Shown: one piece after another, positions 49,460 through 61,559 of the stretch
Numbering within the stretch: the stretch's first letter is position 1
Layout: every line of letters begins with the position of its first letter
Assembly (NCBI GenBank): GCA_039090855.1
Contig: CM077007.1
Coordinates: 18,277,515 to 18,341,514 of the forward strand
DNA length: 64,000 nt
From: Macrothele yani
Taxonomy: Eukaryota > Arthropoda > Arachnida > Araneae > Macrothelidae
Direction of reading: 5' to 3'
The notes under the pieces: generated by a model
The model's input: the letters and a program-made list of their open reading frames with translations, nothing else
What the model was told of the DNA's origin: nothing
Database searches by the model: none
Made by a program: the position numbers and the translations under genes

Positions 49460-51694
49460 AAACTCTGCGATTGTGCTACAGCTGAGATCTCAGAAAATAA
49501 TAGTAATCAAAATCCAATATTTTTGAGTGCTTGGAGGAAAAGAAATAACTAAAATAACATTTAAAAAAATCCCCCCCCCCCCCCCATAAAGCAAATTGCC
49601 AGCACCTGCACCACCATGCTTCTTTGCCTCATATGTACATAAATACGTTCCCCGGCTGGTACAGCAAAGATTAATCTGAGTACAAATGGGGGGAGGGAAT
49701 ATCAGTGTTTTTGAGAATCTACGTTTTTCCAAGTGATAACTGCGTTAGAAACTGCAAAAGAATATTTTCTACGTGAAGTAAACTGAATTTCTCTGCTGCA
49801 TTCTTTTAAATATAATCTTAGGTCATAAATTAGGGACTTTTTCACCATTTTGCTTGATGTTTCATCGCCGAAAATAGAATTCTTTTCCTTGATGTTACGG
49901 GAACCGATAAAGTCCTCCCCAAAAAATCGAGGTTTCATGACCGATGTTTGAAACTGCAACAGCGCAATCAACTCGAAATTTTTCTGCGATAAGTAAATGA
50001 ATTTGTCTTTTTCATGTTCTTATACTGGAAAGGGAATATCACCTTTCTATGTCGCGAATTAGCGGGGTTTTTTTGCTGTTGTTCTGCGATGTTTCGCCGC
50101 CAAAAACAGAGTTCTTATCTTCGATGTTACTGGAGCCAATGCATTGAGGTTTACGATACATCAAGCACTTTAACAAATATTATGGTTACTTGATGGTGAA
50201 TTAATGAGCTATCACCAATATATTGAACGACGATTTATTCAATGATGTGCCAATAACTGCTGCAGATGGGAAAGATGTGAATTCTTTGGTTCTTTAGAAA
50301 AACATCGTGGTTTTTGTTGATACATCGAAAATTCCCACCTATATTATGGATGCGTGAATGTTGCGGGCATGAATATCCACCGTATGTCCATCCCCACTCT
50401 TGAGTTAACGCACAGCGGGAAAAAAGTGCTTCCTCCCACAATGCTTTGGGGATTCTTTCAGCTAGCTGTTGCCAAGGGTCCCACTGAGTTTTTCGTCAAG
50501 CTCATTTTTTTTTATCGCCAAAAGTGTTAACAGTACAAAAAGGTAATCGCCAAAACGATTTTATTCTCGCAAATTGTAAAGATGGTGATCAGCAGTGTGA
50601 CCCCTAGTTGTCGCTACACAGCCTCAGAAAAAGCTCGCTTAGCTGCTGGTGATGACACAGTGATTGCTACGCCTCAGTCAGAAACCGTTTTACTAAAAAC
50701 ATTTCATGACAACGAAAATAAAAAAAAAAAAAATGCGAATACTTAAGATGCCTTGTGCCCTGAAATATTTTTAAGATAACATTTTACTGAAAGTGAAGAC
50801 ACCATCACAGTTCAAATTATTTTTGTGAAGATACTGTTTGAGCTAAAAATATTTTTGTGAAGATACAATACCGCCAAACAGCATCAAATGCCGAACAGGA
50901 AAACAATTTATTTTTACTGCTCACCAACAATAAATTTCTGGTCGCCGTTGGCGACTGGGCGACCGCAAGTTTTGCGCCCTGGGTATGGTCACTTTCAAGT
51001 TACGCAAAGATTTTTCGTTGGGGGGCGTAAAAGTAAAACACGTTTCTCACGATTTCTATGCTAAAACTCCGATTCGAAAAGAAGAAAGAAAAAAATTCAG
51101 AACCAGTTACAGCTCCTGATAGGAAATGTTTGCATATAAAATTTAATTTTTGGTAAAGAATAGTTTGGCAACCGGGGGGGCGTAGATGTTAATTTCTGCT
51201 TCTGATGTATTTGCAGCAAAATCTGAGCTTCTAAAATCTTGATTGAAAAAATTCTTTCATGGACTGATACCACTTGTGCTGATATACATTTTCGAAATAT
51301 TTTCTTTAAATAATGCACGGTTTCTCCGCTAGGGAGCGTAGATGTATATCTTATTTTTGTCAATATCTCTGCTTCTAAGAGTCAGATTTGAAAAATGCCT
51401 TTTTTATCAGATTGCGTGTTTTTCATATATCTTCAAATTTTCAAGTAATTCATTGACTTTCCACTAGGGGGTGTAAAGGCAGATTGTGTTTTCCATGATA
51501 TCTCTGCTTCTAAAACTGATTGGAGAAACTCTTCCTGTGTCGAATACAGCTCCTGATGGGAAATGGTTTGGCCATCGGAGGGCATAAGTGTTTATTTCTG
51601 CTTCAATATATTTGCAGCAAAATTAGAGCTCCTGAAAACTCTACTGAAAAAATTCTTTCCTGGACCAATTTTGCTCACCTCGAAAAACCATTTA
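49460..51694. repeat. Degenerate repeats, no gene
   Basis: 49500-50150 contains two related segments (GATGTTTCATCGCCGAAAAT at 49856 and GATGTTTCGCCGCCAAAAAC at 50087) about 230 bp apart. 51000-51650 repeats, in variable spacing, a G-rich word (GGGGGCGTAGATG, CCGCTAGGGAGCGTAG, CCACTAGGGGGTGTAAA) followed by ATCTCTGCTTCTAAAA and GAAAAAATTCTTTC. C17 at 49571-49586. No coding similarity. Confidence 0.55.
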
Positions 51695-52556
51695 CAGGGA
51701 TCGCATTCCTCCTAAAATTCCTAATATTTTGTGACCCTCCTTAAATTCCTAAAATTATACCTAAAATTTGCTATTCTTCCTAAAAATTTCGTAAGCTTAT
51801 TTATTAAAAATACAACCGTTATTAACGCCAATAAATTTACCATTACGGTAAGGTAAAAAGACCTGTTATTGTAGAAACACAGCCTATATGCTGTGCTGCT
51901 GAAGGGAGGGAAAATGTCACCATCGAGATCCACTTGCTTCGGGGCGGGTGCTCCACTTTTTTGCCTTCGGACAGTTTTCGAGAGTAACAAGAGATCTAAA
52001 GGAAAAGGGGAGGGGTCATTTTCACCCCTGGTTTGCGCTTTGCAGACAAACTCCGTGGCACGCAGATCGTACTTTATTTTTGTACATGCCTTGTGGAACC
52101 TCCTCTTTCTGCTGATGTTTTGTTATTGTAAACCGCAGGTGGGTGGAAGCAGAGAGGAAACGTGGTCTCCTTCCGTAACCTCCGGTAATGACGATGGGAT
52201 GGTAGCTGAGTGTTATCGTGTCAGGCAGAAGAGCATGTGATCATTGACCTTCGATCATGCGTCGGCGACAGCGACCTTCGATGCGCAATATATCTCGGCT
52301 CCAACTCGCTTTGACTGAACTTGCGTGAGATGCGTATGATAGTTTCTGGTTTTGCGTCTTTTATGGTGTTCTCTGTGCTGTGTGCAGGTTCAGTTCTCTA
52401 GTGGTGACCTGCTTTTTTCTTTTTTTTTTTCTTCTTCTTCTTTCTATCTTCTGACATCCTCGCAGCCAAATTTCGGGAAGTTGTCTGGTTTTGCAATATT
52501 GGAACGTGTTTTTGTACTTCCCTTTCATTTTCTGGTTAGTAATACAAGTGTTTAAG

Positions 52557-54640
52557 ATGCCTAAATCCAAAACGAAATTTCAAGATGCGTGGCTCGCCAA
52601 AGAATTGGACGGAGTGAAGTTGAAAGAATGGTGTTCTGCAACTGAAACAATATTTTCTGCCAAGTGTATATTGTGTTCAGAAATTTTCAACATTTCTAAT
52701 AGTGGGTTTTCACAAGTAAAAGTGCATCATAAAGGAAAAAACATTTGCAGAAATTTCAAAGTAAATTTAAAAATAAGTCCATCCTTGAAAGCCTTTGGAG
52801 GACGGGATCTTCAGCCCAAAACAAATATTAGTGAAGTACTGAGTCATGATTTACAGTTGGCTAAAGCCGAAGCATTATGGGCGATGAAAGTTGCTTAGGA
52901 CATTATGTCTTTTGTTTCATGCACTGAAACAGTTGAACTTTTCAAAGAAATGTTTCCTGATTCTGCTATTGTAGCCAAAATGCAACTTAAAGAAAAAAAG
53001 TTGCTTATGTGATATCACATGGATTGTCAAAATATTTTGAAGAGGATTTGAAAAAAGACATTGCATCTAGTAGCCCAGGAAAGGTTGCTATAGCATTTGA
53101 TGAAACTACAAATACACAAGTGAAACGGCAGTTGGATGTGTATCTCAGGTACTGGTCTTCAGAAATAAATTCAGTTTCTTGCCGATACCTAACAAGCGTT
53201 TTTCTGGATCATGCAACAGCAGATATTTTGCTAAAAGAAATTCTTGATGTGTTATCATCCTTCAATATTTCGTTGAACAGAATTATTTGTGTATCCATGG
53301 ACAGCCCAAATGTAAATAAGTGCTTTTTGCACAAATTCAATGAAGTTGTAAAACAAGAAACAGGCCAGAAATCTTTGGAACTAGGTTTTTGCAACCTGCA
53401 TGTTGTTAGTAATGCATTTAAAAATTTTTTGACAAGCTTAAATATAGATTTTGACGAATTTGCTACTGATATGCATTCCTTTTTAAAGAGTAGTGCTGCA
53501 AGACGAGAGGATTATAAATCTGTCGAGGATATAACATTGGTCACAGCCAAATTTCTTTTGCGTCATGTCAGCAACAGATGGTTAACCGTTGGTTCTGTAG
53601 CCCAGAGGCTCTTGGATCAATGGCTAAATATTACAGAATATTTTTTAAACTTCTTGCAATCTCAAAAAATATTTGAAAAACAACTACGCAATTCGGCAAG
53701 GTATAAAAGAATTCACTGTTTCCTGAAAAATGAGCTAACTCCTTGCTATTTAGCATTAATTTCATTTTCACACCAAAATTTTGAAAAGTTTTCATTATGT
53801 TATCAGAGTGAAGAACCAAAAATATACCAGTTATATTCTGATTTAAATACTTTAATGAGGAATGTTATGGCTCAGTTTATCCAAGATGATGTTATTGCAG
53901 GGAAATTTGGAGAAGACCTAAAGAATGTAGATTTTGAAAACAAAAATTCATGGAAAAAACTAGGGGAGTTAGAAGTTGGTATGAAGACAAAAAATCTCCT
54001 CAGGAATGTTCAGGAGACCAGGCAGAAATTATTTCTCTTAGATGTAAGATCATCACTAATTGCAACCACAAAATATTTAAAGTCAAATTTGCCATTCTGC
54101 AATCAAAAGCTAAGAGACATAGAAGTTTTAAAGGTAAAAGAACCAAAGAAAGAGTCAACTCAACTTTCAGTCACTGAAGGACTTTCGGAAATAACCAGAA
54201 TTTCAAGTGTTTTGCATCTTTCTGAGGAACAAATTGATAGAGTAAATGAAGAGTGGAAACTTTTAAATTGCGATAAGCCAACTCTAGATGAACTAGTGAA
54301 ATTTTCAGAGGAAGGGCATATTCCAGTGCGGATTGATCATTACTGGCGTAATATATTTAGTATTAAAGACTCTAGCGGAAAAGAAAAATACTCAAATCTT
54401 GCTAAACTCGTCAAGTCAATTTTAGTTTTACCTCATGGTAATGCTGATGCAGAAAGGGGATTTTCGGTTAACACTGCTCTGTTAAGGAAGGACAAGGCTA
54501 ACTTAAAAGACTCAACTATAACATCATTAAGAATAGTTAAAGGGGCCATTAAACACTATGGATGTGTAAGTAAAGTTCCCATAACAAGAAATTTGTTAAA
54601 TAGTGTTCGTGATTCACATAAATTTTATAAAGAGTGTTGA
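52557..54640 (+). pseudogene. hAT transposase, nearly intact
   Basis: Starts MPKSKTKFQDAWLAKELDG, with a Cys/His zinc-binding stretch (KCILCSEIF ... VHHKGKN) that probably binds DNA. RNase H-fold core: AIAFDETTNTQVKRQLDVY (first Asp, about 53095), VSMDSPNVNKCF (53295), GFCNLHVVSNAF (53385). C-terminal dimerisation: LPHGNADAERGFSVNTALL (about 54430-54490). About 694 codons. Lesions: a TAG at 52896-52898, and a 1-nt shift at the A7 run 52993-52999; from there it is open for 543 codons. The frame between the two lesions still reads sensibly (DIMSFVSCTETVELFKEMFP). This is the likely source of transposase for the derivative at 30.7-34.6 kb, if transcribed. Confidence 0.85.
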
Positions 54641-55925
54641 TAAGCTGAAGGAAGAAGAATAAAAAAAGGTAAAAGAAAGGAAGCAGAAAGAGAGGAAAAA
54701 TAAGGAAAAGCAGCTAGAGAAAAAAAGAAAAGCTGAGTTTGATGACAAAATAAAAGAAAATGATGCAGAAATAAATAGGCTTAAAAAAGATAAAGAAGCC
54801 TCCCTAGCAGTAATTCAAGAGGGAACAGAAAGAATGAGAAAAGCTGTAGAAAAACAAAATACTGTTGAAATAGCAGTTGCCTCTAACTTGACCATACAAG
54901 GTTCAGCTAAAATAAAGAAAACTGAAAGTAAATTAGTTGTGGTGGAAGCAGAAAAAGATAGGCTTATCAGGAAAAGGTTAAAACAATAATATGAAAAAAG
55001 TAATTCAGTGAACAATTGTACATAGTTCTTGGTTTTCAATTACCTTTTTAGGATATTATAATTTAATGTGAAACCTGAAAACTTTACTGTGAAAATCGTG
55101 AATTGCTTCTGGTTCAACAGCATATTAATGTTCAAAGTGAAACTTGAATGTGGTAAATATACTTGAATATGATAATAACACGTGAAAAGATAAGAACTGA
55201 ACATTAGAAGTAAATCATACTTAAACTTTAGACATTAGACGTTATGCAAAAAATTTGGGTGTGAACTTTGACCATATATACTAATGGACTGCGCATTGGC
55301 AATAGCTGCATCAAAGCCGCCATGGCTCAAACATTGGGCACGTCATCATCAGACTCCAAATTTCGTGTAAAAATGCTGTTATGATTACTAATTTACGCTG
55401 CAGAACTTCAGTGTTTTCGGTGTATTATGTGAATGCGCCTCATGTATAATGAAAACTCTTCAGGTAAGTTTACTTATGAGCTTATATACATGCATGATCG
55501 GGTTGTTTACATTTTGTGATTTATAATGTGATGAACATTTGCGAAGAATTTGGAACATGCATTCCTTTTTTTTTTTTTTTTTTTTTTTTTCTTAAGTTAC
55601 TATATTTTTATATCAATAGCTGCAAGTTTCTGGTTAAGTAATTGAACTTTATTGACTTAAGTATTTAATTTGTTTCTTACCCATGAAAAATCATAGAACT
55701 TTCTTTACTATATCGCTGAGAGCAACCATAAGCACAGCAGGTGTAACCCATCTTTTTGACTGTTGTCATGTGATTTTATGTTGGAGCCAGAAATTTTGAT
55801 GTCATGTGCAGTCTATCAGTATGTATAGTTAAAGGGTGTGAAGCAAACTCTTTACAATGTATACAAAGTTGTTTTACTAGATGTATACAAATATACATTT
55901 AGTTTTTATTGAAATACACTCCTAT
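54641..55925 (+). mobile_element. hAT 3' segment shared with the derivative
   Basis: Purine-rich sequence just after the stop encodes, in the transposase direction, a Lys/Glu-rich stretch (54690-54990) that may be a decayed extra exon. The same stretch in the other copy (33282-33580) has few differences. T28 at 55563-55590 is absent or short in the other copy. Confidence 0.6.
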
Positions 55926-57120
55926 TTTCAATTTTTCCATTCTCAATTCTTCCGTTAACAGGCATAGACTTACTTATATCATGTTCCCTTCTATATTTCT
56001 TATTTTAACTGATTAGACGTGTGCCCTCCCCATTCTTAAATTCTGGATCTTCCCTTGCTTTGTTTTGTGAGAATTTAAACTGTTATCAATAATAGACTGA
56101 TTAATTACATGGGAAGATATTGCAGAATAATGATGCAGCTAAAATGACTGATTGAATTTATAATTTTCAGATTGAAGGAAAGGTTATTACTTAAAACCAA
56201 AATTGCTTTTAAAAAATAATTTGACCATGATACTGTAAAGCATAATAATCGTGGATTTTTTTTTTTTTTTTTTTTTTTTGTATCTGTCTTAGAAATGTTT
56301 TCCCTCAAAAGTGTACAAACCCTGTGAGCAGGGGTGGGGAATTCCTGGAAAAAACTCTCCCGCCAGGGATTTTTTATCACTAGCCAAGAACACAAGACAT
56401 AGGCACAATTCACATTACCAACAGTGCTCAGGGACAGAATGTGACACAAATTTTAAATTTCTGCCATGTAACAGATATGGATCAATTCCACTTTTTTGGC
56501 ACTGATTTCTATATTTCCTGAGATCGATGCAGATCCATTGTAAAATTTTGTTTGTGGCGAAGCTGCTCCTGGACTGGTCCAGTGAGGCATGTTTGATCAT
56601 TTGTGGCAGCGATCCTCAACGGTAGCTGGGATCTTAGGGGGGATATCGAAGGAAAGGAGGTGGAGTTAAAGGCCTAAAAGGGTGGTTGGTATCAGGCGAA
56701 GGGGAGAAAAATGGACTTTGAGGCATCATGGGTAGGAGTAGGAGGCAGTGAAAGTTCAATGTGCAGAATGAGGCAAAGGGATGACGTGTGCGCACTGTGG
56801 TGGGTTGTTTTAGGTTTTGTGTTACTGGCCTCAGTTGGGTATTTCCCATCCTCCAATTTGGCATCTTAAAAAGTATATTATTTCCCACCCATTCACAGTT
56901 TTCTTATGTTTTAAGTTTGCTGATTTTTATTTTAGCAGTTCATGTGAGAATTAGAAGGGCAGATATTGTTTCTGATAGTCCACAAGTGCATGCCATTGAT
57001 CATCTGGGGAAAAAAAAATTTAGATGTGGCTGTTAAAGTCTAAAATTGAAACTTGGTGATAAACAAACTTATGTGTTGGTTGGTGACTGCATAAAAATGA
57101 ATATGTGAGTGATCATAAAA
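55926..57120. other. No gene
   Basis: Non-coding, with T23 near 56257-56279. The open frames are short and show no recognisable domain. Confidence 0.5.
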
Positions 57121-57124
57121 TGTA

Positions 57125-58110
57125 GATGTTTTGTGTGATCTTTGTTGTGATGTCCATTTACTATGGTAAAAGAGGATATGGGGCAATAGCTGACCACCTA
57201 AAAACAAAGAAGCACATGGAGAAAGTGTTAATTAAAAATGCAAACTGTACTATCTCGTGTAATTTCTTTTTCTTTTGCCAACCATCATCTTCAACAGCTT
57301 CTGCATCATCACCAAATGTTGCCCCACCACAAGTTAATGTCCCCATTTGTGACAGTATTTTAATTTTTGGTGTTCTTGCAGAGCACAGCTTACCATTTTC
57401 CATGGCTCCAGTATTAATTGATGTAAGACTTTAGCAGAAGATCAGAGAACTCTAAATCATTTATCAATGAATAGATATTGTGCTTTGTATAAAATGAGGT
57501 ACGGAATTCCTGAAACTTTTAAAAATTTGCAAAACTATGAAATTCCCTTTGAATGTGGATGAAGCTACAAGCAGCAACAAATATGCATGTGCTATCCATC
57601 TTATCCAGTTATTTTTCTCCTCATATAAAGAGAGTGGTAGGTTGAACATCTTGTGTCTTAAGTGTCACCACAGTAAATTCTGAAACACTATATAGAAATA
57701 TCAAACTTCTTTTGAAAAAAATATCCCTTGGGAAAATCTAATGTCCATATTAATGGACTTGTGTTATGAGGGGAATGAAAAGTAAAATTGCCCTTATATT
57801 AATAAGGCACGGAAGAAACACGCAATAAATTTTATAAGTTTCGTAGAAGCATGTGTGTCCATTTCTTCATTGTTAACTTTTTGCGCATTATCTCCTCTGC
57901 TGCTACCTGTCCTGTTTATCATATCTAAATTAAAATGGGAAACTTGCATTAAAAACATATTGTACTTTGAATAAACTGTACAAAAAAAATTTTTACCTGT
58001 CTCAATGTCATTTGTTATCCATTTAATAAAAATTTTCTTCCATGTTGGCTGACAGGCACTATGGAAGATGGTCAGTCGAGATGCAGTTAAATTAAAAGTT
58101 CTCAAGATGC
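57125..58110 (+). pseudogene. hAT transposase relic (BED-type), second family
   Basis: GAIADHLKTKKHMEKV resembles the end of a BED zinc finger (H-x-K-x2-H). It is followed by a Ser-rich linker, then FGVLAEHSLPFSMAPVLIDV (about 57380). Out of frame further on are EATSSN, ILSSYFSPHIKRVVG and CYVMRGMKSK (about 57760), the first RNase H strand and the later NVMRG-like motif of a hAT transposase. Stops and frame changes throughout. Not the same family as the 52.5 kb element. Confidence 0.6.
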
Positions 58111-58820
58111 AGTTGACTTGATTAATCTTATCTGGACTGATAGTTCAAAGTCAAGAACACAAATAAAAAACAGTGTGGCTGTGTCACGAAGTGAAGAAAA
58201 ACACATTTTTCTTCACTAATTTATAATAAAATATTGCATACCTAATTAGTAATGATTGTTCAGCTTTTGTTTCTTTTCAATTTTTGCACATTATTTCAGC
58301 ATCACAAAATTCTCTTATGCCCTTTTTACGTGCTTGTGTTCACCTCTAAAGTACCACTTATTTAAAATCTGCAGGATGAAAATTTTCCAGTGGTGTCCCA
58401 TTAATGTGTTATATTTTTATTATTCAGGCTTCTGTTGACTAATTTGATCCTGAAATGATTTTTAATGAGATTCATCTGTCTTATAGTCACATTTGCAGGT
58501 TGATGTTGATATTATTACAACAAGAGTGTTTAAATTACTTGACTATGTGTGTAAAAAAATTTCTTGTGTTCAGTAATCTTTAAAAGTAGTTCCTCAACTT
58601 TCAAGTTCTGGCTACTTATTTTGAAGTCAAACCATTCATCTACCACACCTTTTTTTTTATATCTTCATCGTTTTCACATTTGATAGCTTTTCTTCTGTCA
58701 GATTTTAAGAACTTCTTCCCATTTGCAACATTTGTCAGAACATAAGTAGGTAGAATTAGACTGTCTCAGTACGATGTGTAAAAACTACTAGGCCCAAATT
58801 GCAGTTAAATTAAAAGCTTT
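58111..58820. other. No gene
   Basis: AT-rich. On the minus strand near 58700 NVANGKKFLKSDRRKAIKC can be read, possibly a further scrap of a transposon, but it is isolated. Confidence 0.35.
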
Positions 58821-58829
58821 ATTTAAATT

Positions 58830-58990
58830 TAAAACACCAGTAAGTTAAAAGACTAAAAGCAAGATCTTTTAAGGCCGCCGCGACCCCATCATCAGGCAGG
58901 CTTAGTGCCACAGTTCTACGAGTAACAAAGCAATAAATATAAAGAGGTAGACCCATGATGCAACAGTGATAAAGAATCACCGTTGCCAAC
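58830..58990 (-). repeat. Possible Penelope terminal fragment
   Basis: The minus strand contains CTGATGA followed by a GC-rich stem region (GGGGTCGCGGCGGCC) but then TTAAAAG where GAAA is expected. It resembles a damaged hammerhead region of Penelope-like ends. No coding part is adjacent. Confidence 0.3.
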
Positions 58991-60115
58991 TTTAATCAAT
59001 GAAAGTCCTGAAGCATATAGTTAAAATAGTAACGAATGGTGAACTTCTGTCTTGGAGTTCACAGGATTCTGTCAAAATCTTCCATGAGCGGGGATTGGAA
59101 CCAGATAGATCAAGGCTGCAGCACGAATTCCCAAATTTAGTAATATACAAACTTTCAGATAAAAGCAAATTGTGTCTTGCTAGCAGTCTCCAGGATCCTA
59201 GAATTGTACCAATATACCTAACTTATATTTAGTACAAAAAAAGTTGACTGTTCGTTTGTCAGAACTACATATTTTGTTTCTCCATTATAGGAACTAAAAA
59301 AGATTTCTTCATATTTTCCTTTCTAATTTCATTTTTGCTTTTAAAACTTTGTTGTTGATTTGACACGCAAATGCTGCTTTTCAAAAACAAGGGACAAGTC
59401 TTTAAAAGATTTGAAGAAAATCGAGGAGAAAACTGATGGTTGCCACAAATCAAAAATCTTGTTTTCTTTACTATACCTTTTGCATTTTTACTACCTTGTT
59501 TTTCATTAGTTTCATTTTCTAAATGCAACACAACTGGCTGGTAGTTTGATAAACTGTCCTACTTTAAATGCCACACATCTAATTTGGTGCAATTTCTTAA
59601 TTTCTTAATTTTGTTCTACTAATAAGTTGGCTATTTTTTTTTCCAGGTGCTAGATTTTTTTACTGGAATGTCCAATAATTAAAATAACAGTAACGTTACT
59701 AAATATGATACATTCTTCAAAGAGTAGTGTACGCATAACTGCAATCATTGAGTAACACTGCCCAGATATTAACTATGCATATGATAAACATTCTTTAAAT
59801 TTTGCACATAAACCAGATATTTCATCAAACATGTTGGCTCCCCCATCTGTTGCTAAACCAACAATCCAAGAATTTTTCTTTAAATCTAAACCAAGAGAAG
59901 CAAACCAGTTCTCTCAATAGCTGAGAAATAGGTTGTAAGGAAAGTTTCTGAAAAATAATAAAGTGTGTGTGTATATAATGCAAGATTCTGCAGGCCTGCT
60001 GTGCACAAAATAATAGATTCTAAGGGCAGAATGTACACTATTGTGGTGAAGATTAGTTGCATATGGCGATGACAGTGGTGATATCAAAGGAAGGTGTGTG
60101 TGCAATATTGCTGTA

Positions 60116-61290
60116 TGAATATTTTAATGGTGTGGAAGTTACGGAAACACTAGGAAAATTGTGGAATGTGTTTGGTGACAATAATATCAGACAGTACTTG
60201 CTATGATTGGTACAGGATCTGTCTGATGCGCCCAGAAGATGCAGACCCAGTAAGGTAAAAAATTATACACTGCAACACATGTTATTGTCCAAGTCTGATG
60301 CTGCAGTATGGGAACTGAAGACCTCCCATACGACCATCAACACCTGACTTCAGAAGTTGGAATCTTCATGTAAACTGCCCAAATGGGGTACCTCCCGTGC
60401 TTTGTCTGACCAGAATCAGATGAAGCGCTACTCCATTGCTGTTGCTCTGCTCAAAAAGAAAAATGTAAGGCTTTTCACTTCGGTTGGTCACGTGTGAATG
60501 TTGTGTGACAAAGAGCATAGACCAAGCAGGAACAACCCCACACAGAAGGTCACTAAGCCACTCCTTCATGGGCAGAAGAAGGTGATGCTGGGTTACTGTT
60601 GGAACTTTCGTGGTGTGATTCACTATGAACTCTTACTGCAGAACACTACCATCGCAGAGGATGCTTACATCCAACAGTTGGACGGTCTCAAAGCTGAACT
60701 GTAAGAAAAGCTCCCAGCGTTGATTAATCGCAATGGAGTTGTTCTTCACCAGAACAACGCTTGTCCGCATGTCGCTTTACGAACCCAACAAAAATTTGAT
60801 GAGGTGGAATATGAAATATTATTAAATACACAGTTGACGTGGACCAGGAACATCGAACAGAAGTCATCGCTCTCTCCACGTTTATAAGAGTCTAGAGAAT
60901 TTCAAGGCCACTGTGGTGCAGTGGAAGCATATCCGGCACGTAACTGGAAGACCCTGGGTTTGATTCCCAGTAACTGCCAATGAAAATGTTTCCATGACTC
61001 ATAAACGTGGAGAGAGCGATGACTTCTGTTTGATAAAATATTATTGCTCCCCCCATTTCCTAGGCCTTGCCCCGTTCGACATTCACCTCTTCCGGTCTCT
61101 GTCGAATTTTCTCACTGAAAAAAACTTTGCTATTGGCGATTATGTGAAACATAACATAAATGACTTCTTCAGCTCCTGCTTGCCAGCCAGACTTCTATCA
61201 GAATGGGATATTTCAACTTGTAGATCAGTGGAACAAGGACATCAATTCCAATGGGGACTACCTGGATGATTTGGTTAAGTGTTTTGTGTG
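60116..61290 (+). pseudogene. mariner transposase relic, interrupted
   Basis: A mariner-type protein is traceable: N-terminal VTETLGKLWNVFGDNNIRQ, KLPKWGTSRALSDQNQMKR, KKVMLGYCWNFRGVIHYELL, TTIAEDAYIQQLDGLKAEL, NRNGVVLHQNNACPHVALR. After an insertion come GLAPFDIHLFRSLSNFLTEK and the C-terminus (61050-61275). Catalytic residues are gone: the GDE of the first site reads GHV, and the Asp of the second (normally HQDNARPH) is Asn. Stops at several places. Confidence 0.85.
60824..61035 (+). mobile_element. 212 bp tRNA-like element bounded by inverted repeats
   Basis: It interrupts the mariner and is flanked by a perfect 10 bp duplication, AAATATTATT (60814-60823 and 61036-61045). Inside, 60857-60892 (ACAGAAGTCATCGCTCTCTC onwards) is the complement of 60996-61029 except for a 2-nt indel. 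Between the arms is a tRNA-like sequence (60906-60978) with A box (TGGTGCAGTGG) and B box (GGTTTGATTCC); the T arm (CTGGG/CCCAG) and anticodon stem (TCCGG/CTGGA) pair, but no acceptor stem forms. It differs from the common SINE family in this window. Probably a Pol III-driven retroposon. Confidence 0.7.
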
Positions 61291-61559
61291 ATTTTTTTAA
61301 GCCTGAAATATGTGCTTCTCTATTTTTCGGATACTTCCTTTACAACCTGATAGAAGCCCCAAAAACCATTCTTCAATTTTACTGCTTTTCAGATATCTTG
61401 CATACATGATCAATTCCTCTATTTGTGCCTTTGTCTGTAAAGGCATCTAAAATGATGCTGATGAACTGAGACTGTGTTTTTTTAGGTCCTTCAATACTGA
61501 TTCTGTTATGACCTCCAATATGCAAGAAATAAATTTCCTGCAAGCAATACTGGTTTTAG

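Larger units (their letters stand above)
51695..55925 (+). mobile_element. hAT element, coding copy, right end missing
   Basis: Left terminus CAGGGATCGCATTCC is the same as in the derivative at 30677. A GC-richer leader (51900-52330) probably carries the promoter. The transposase is at 52557-54640. 54690-55920 is shared with the derivative; homology then stops at ACACTCCT, short of the terminal repeat, so the right end is deleted and this copy cannot be excised normally. Confidence 0.8.

Noticed and set aside
60906..60978. A true tRNA gene
   Set aside because: T arm and anticodon stem pair but there is no acceptor stem, the base before the proposed anticodon is not T, and it sits inside a duplicated-target insertion.
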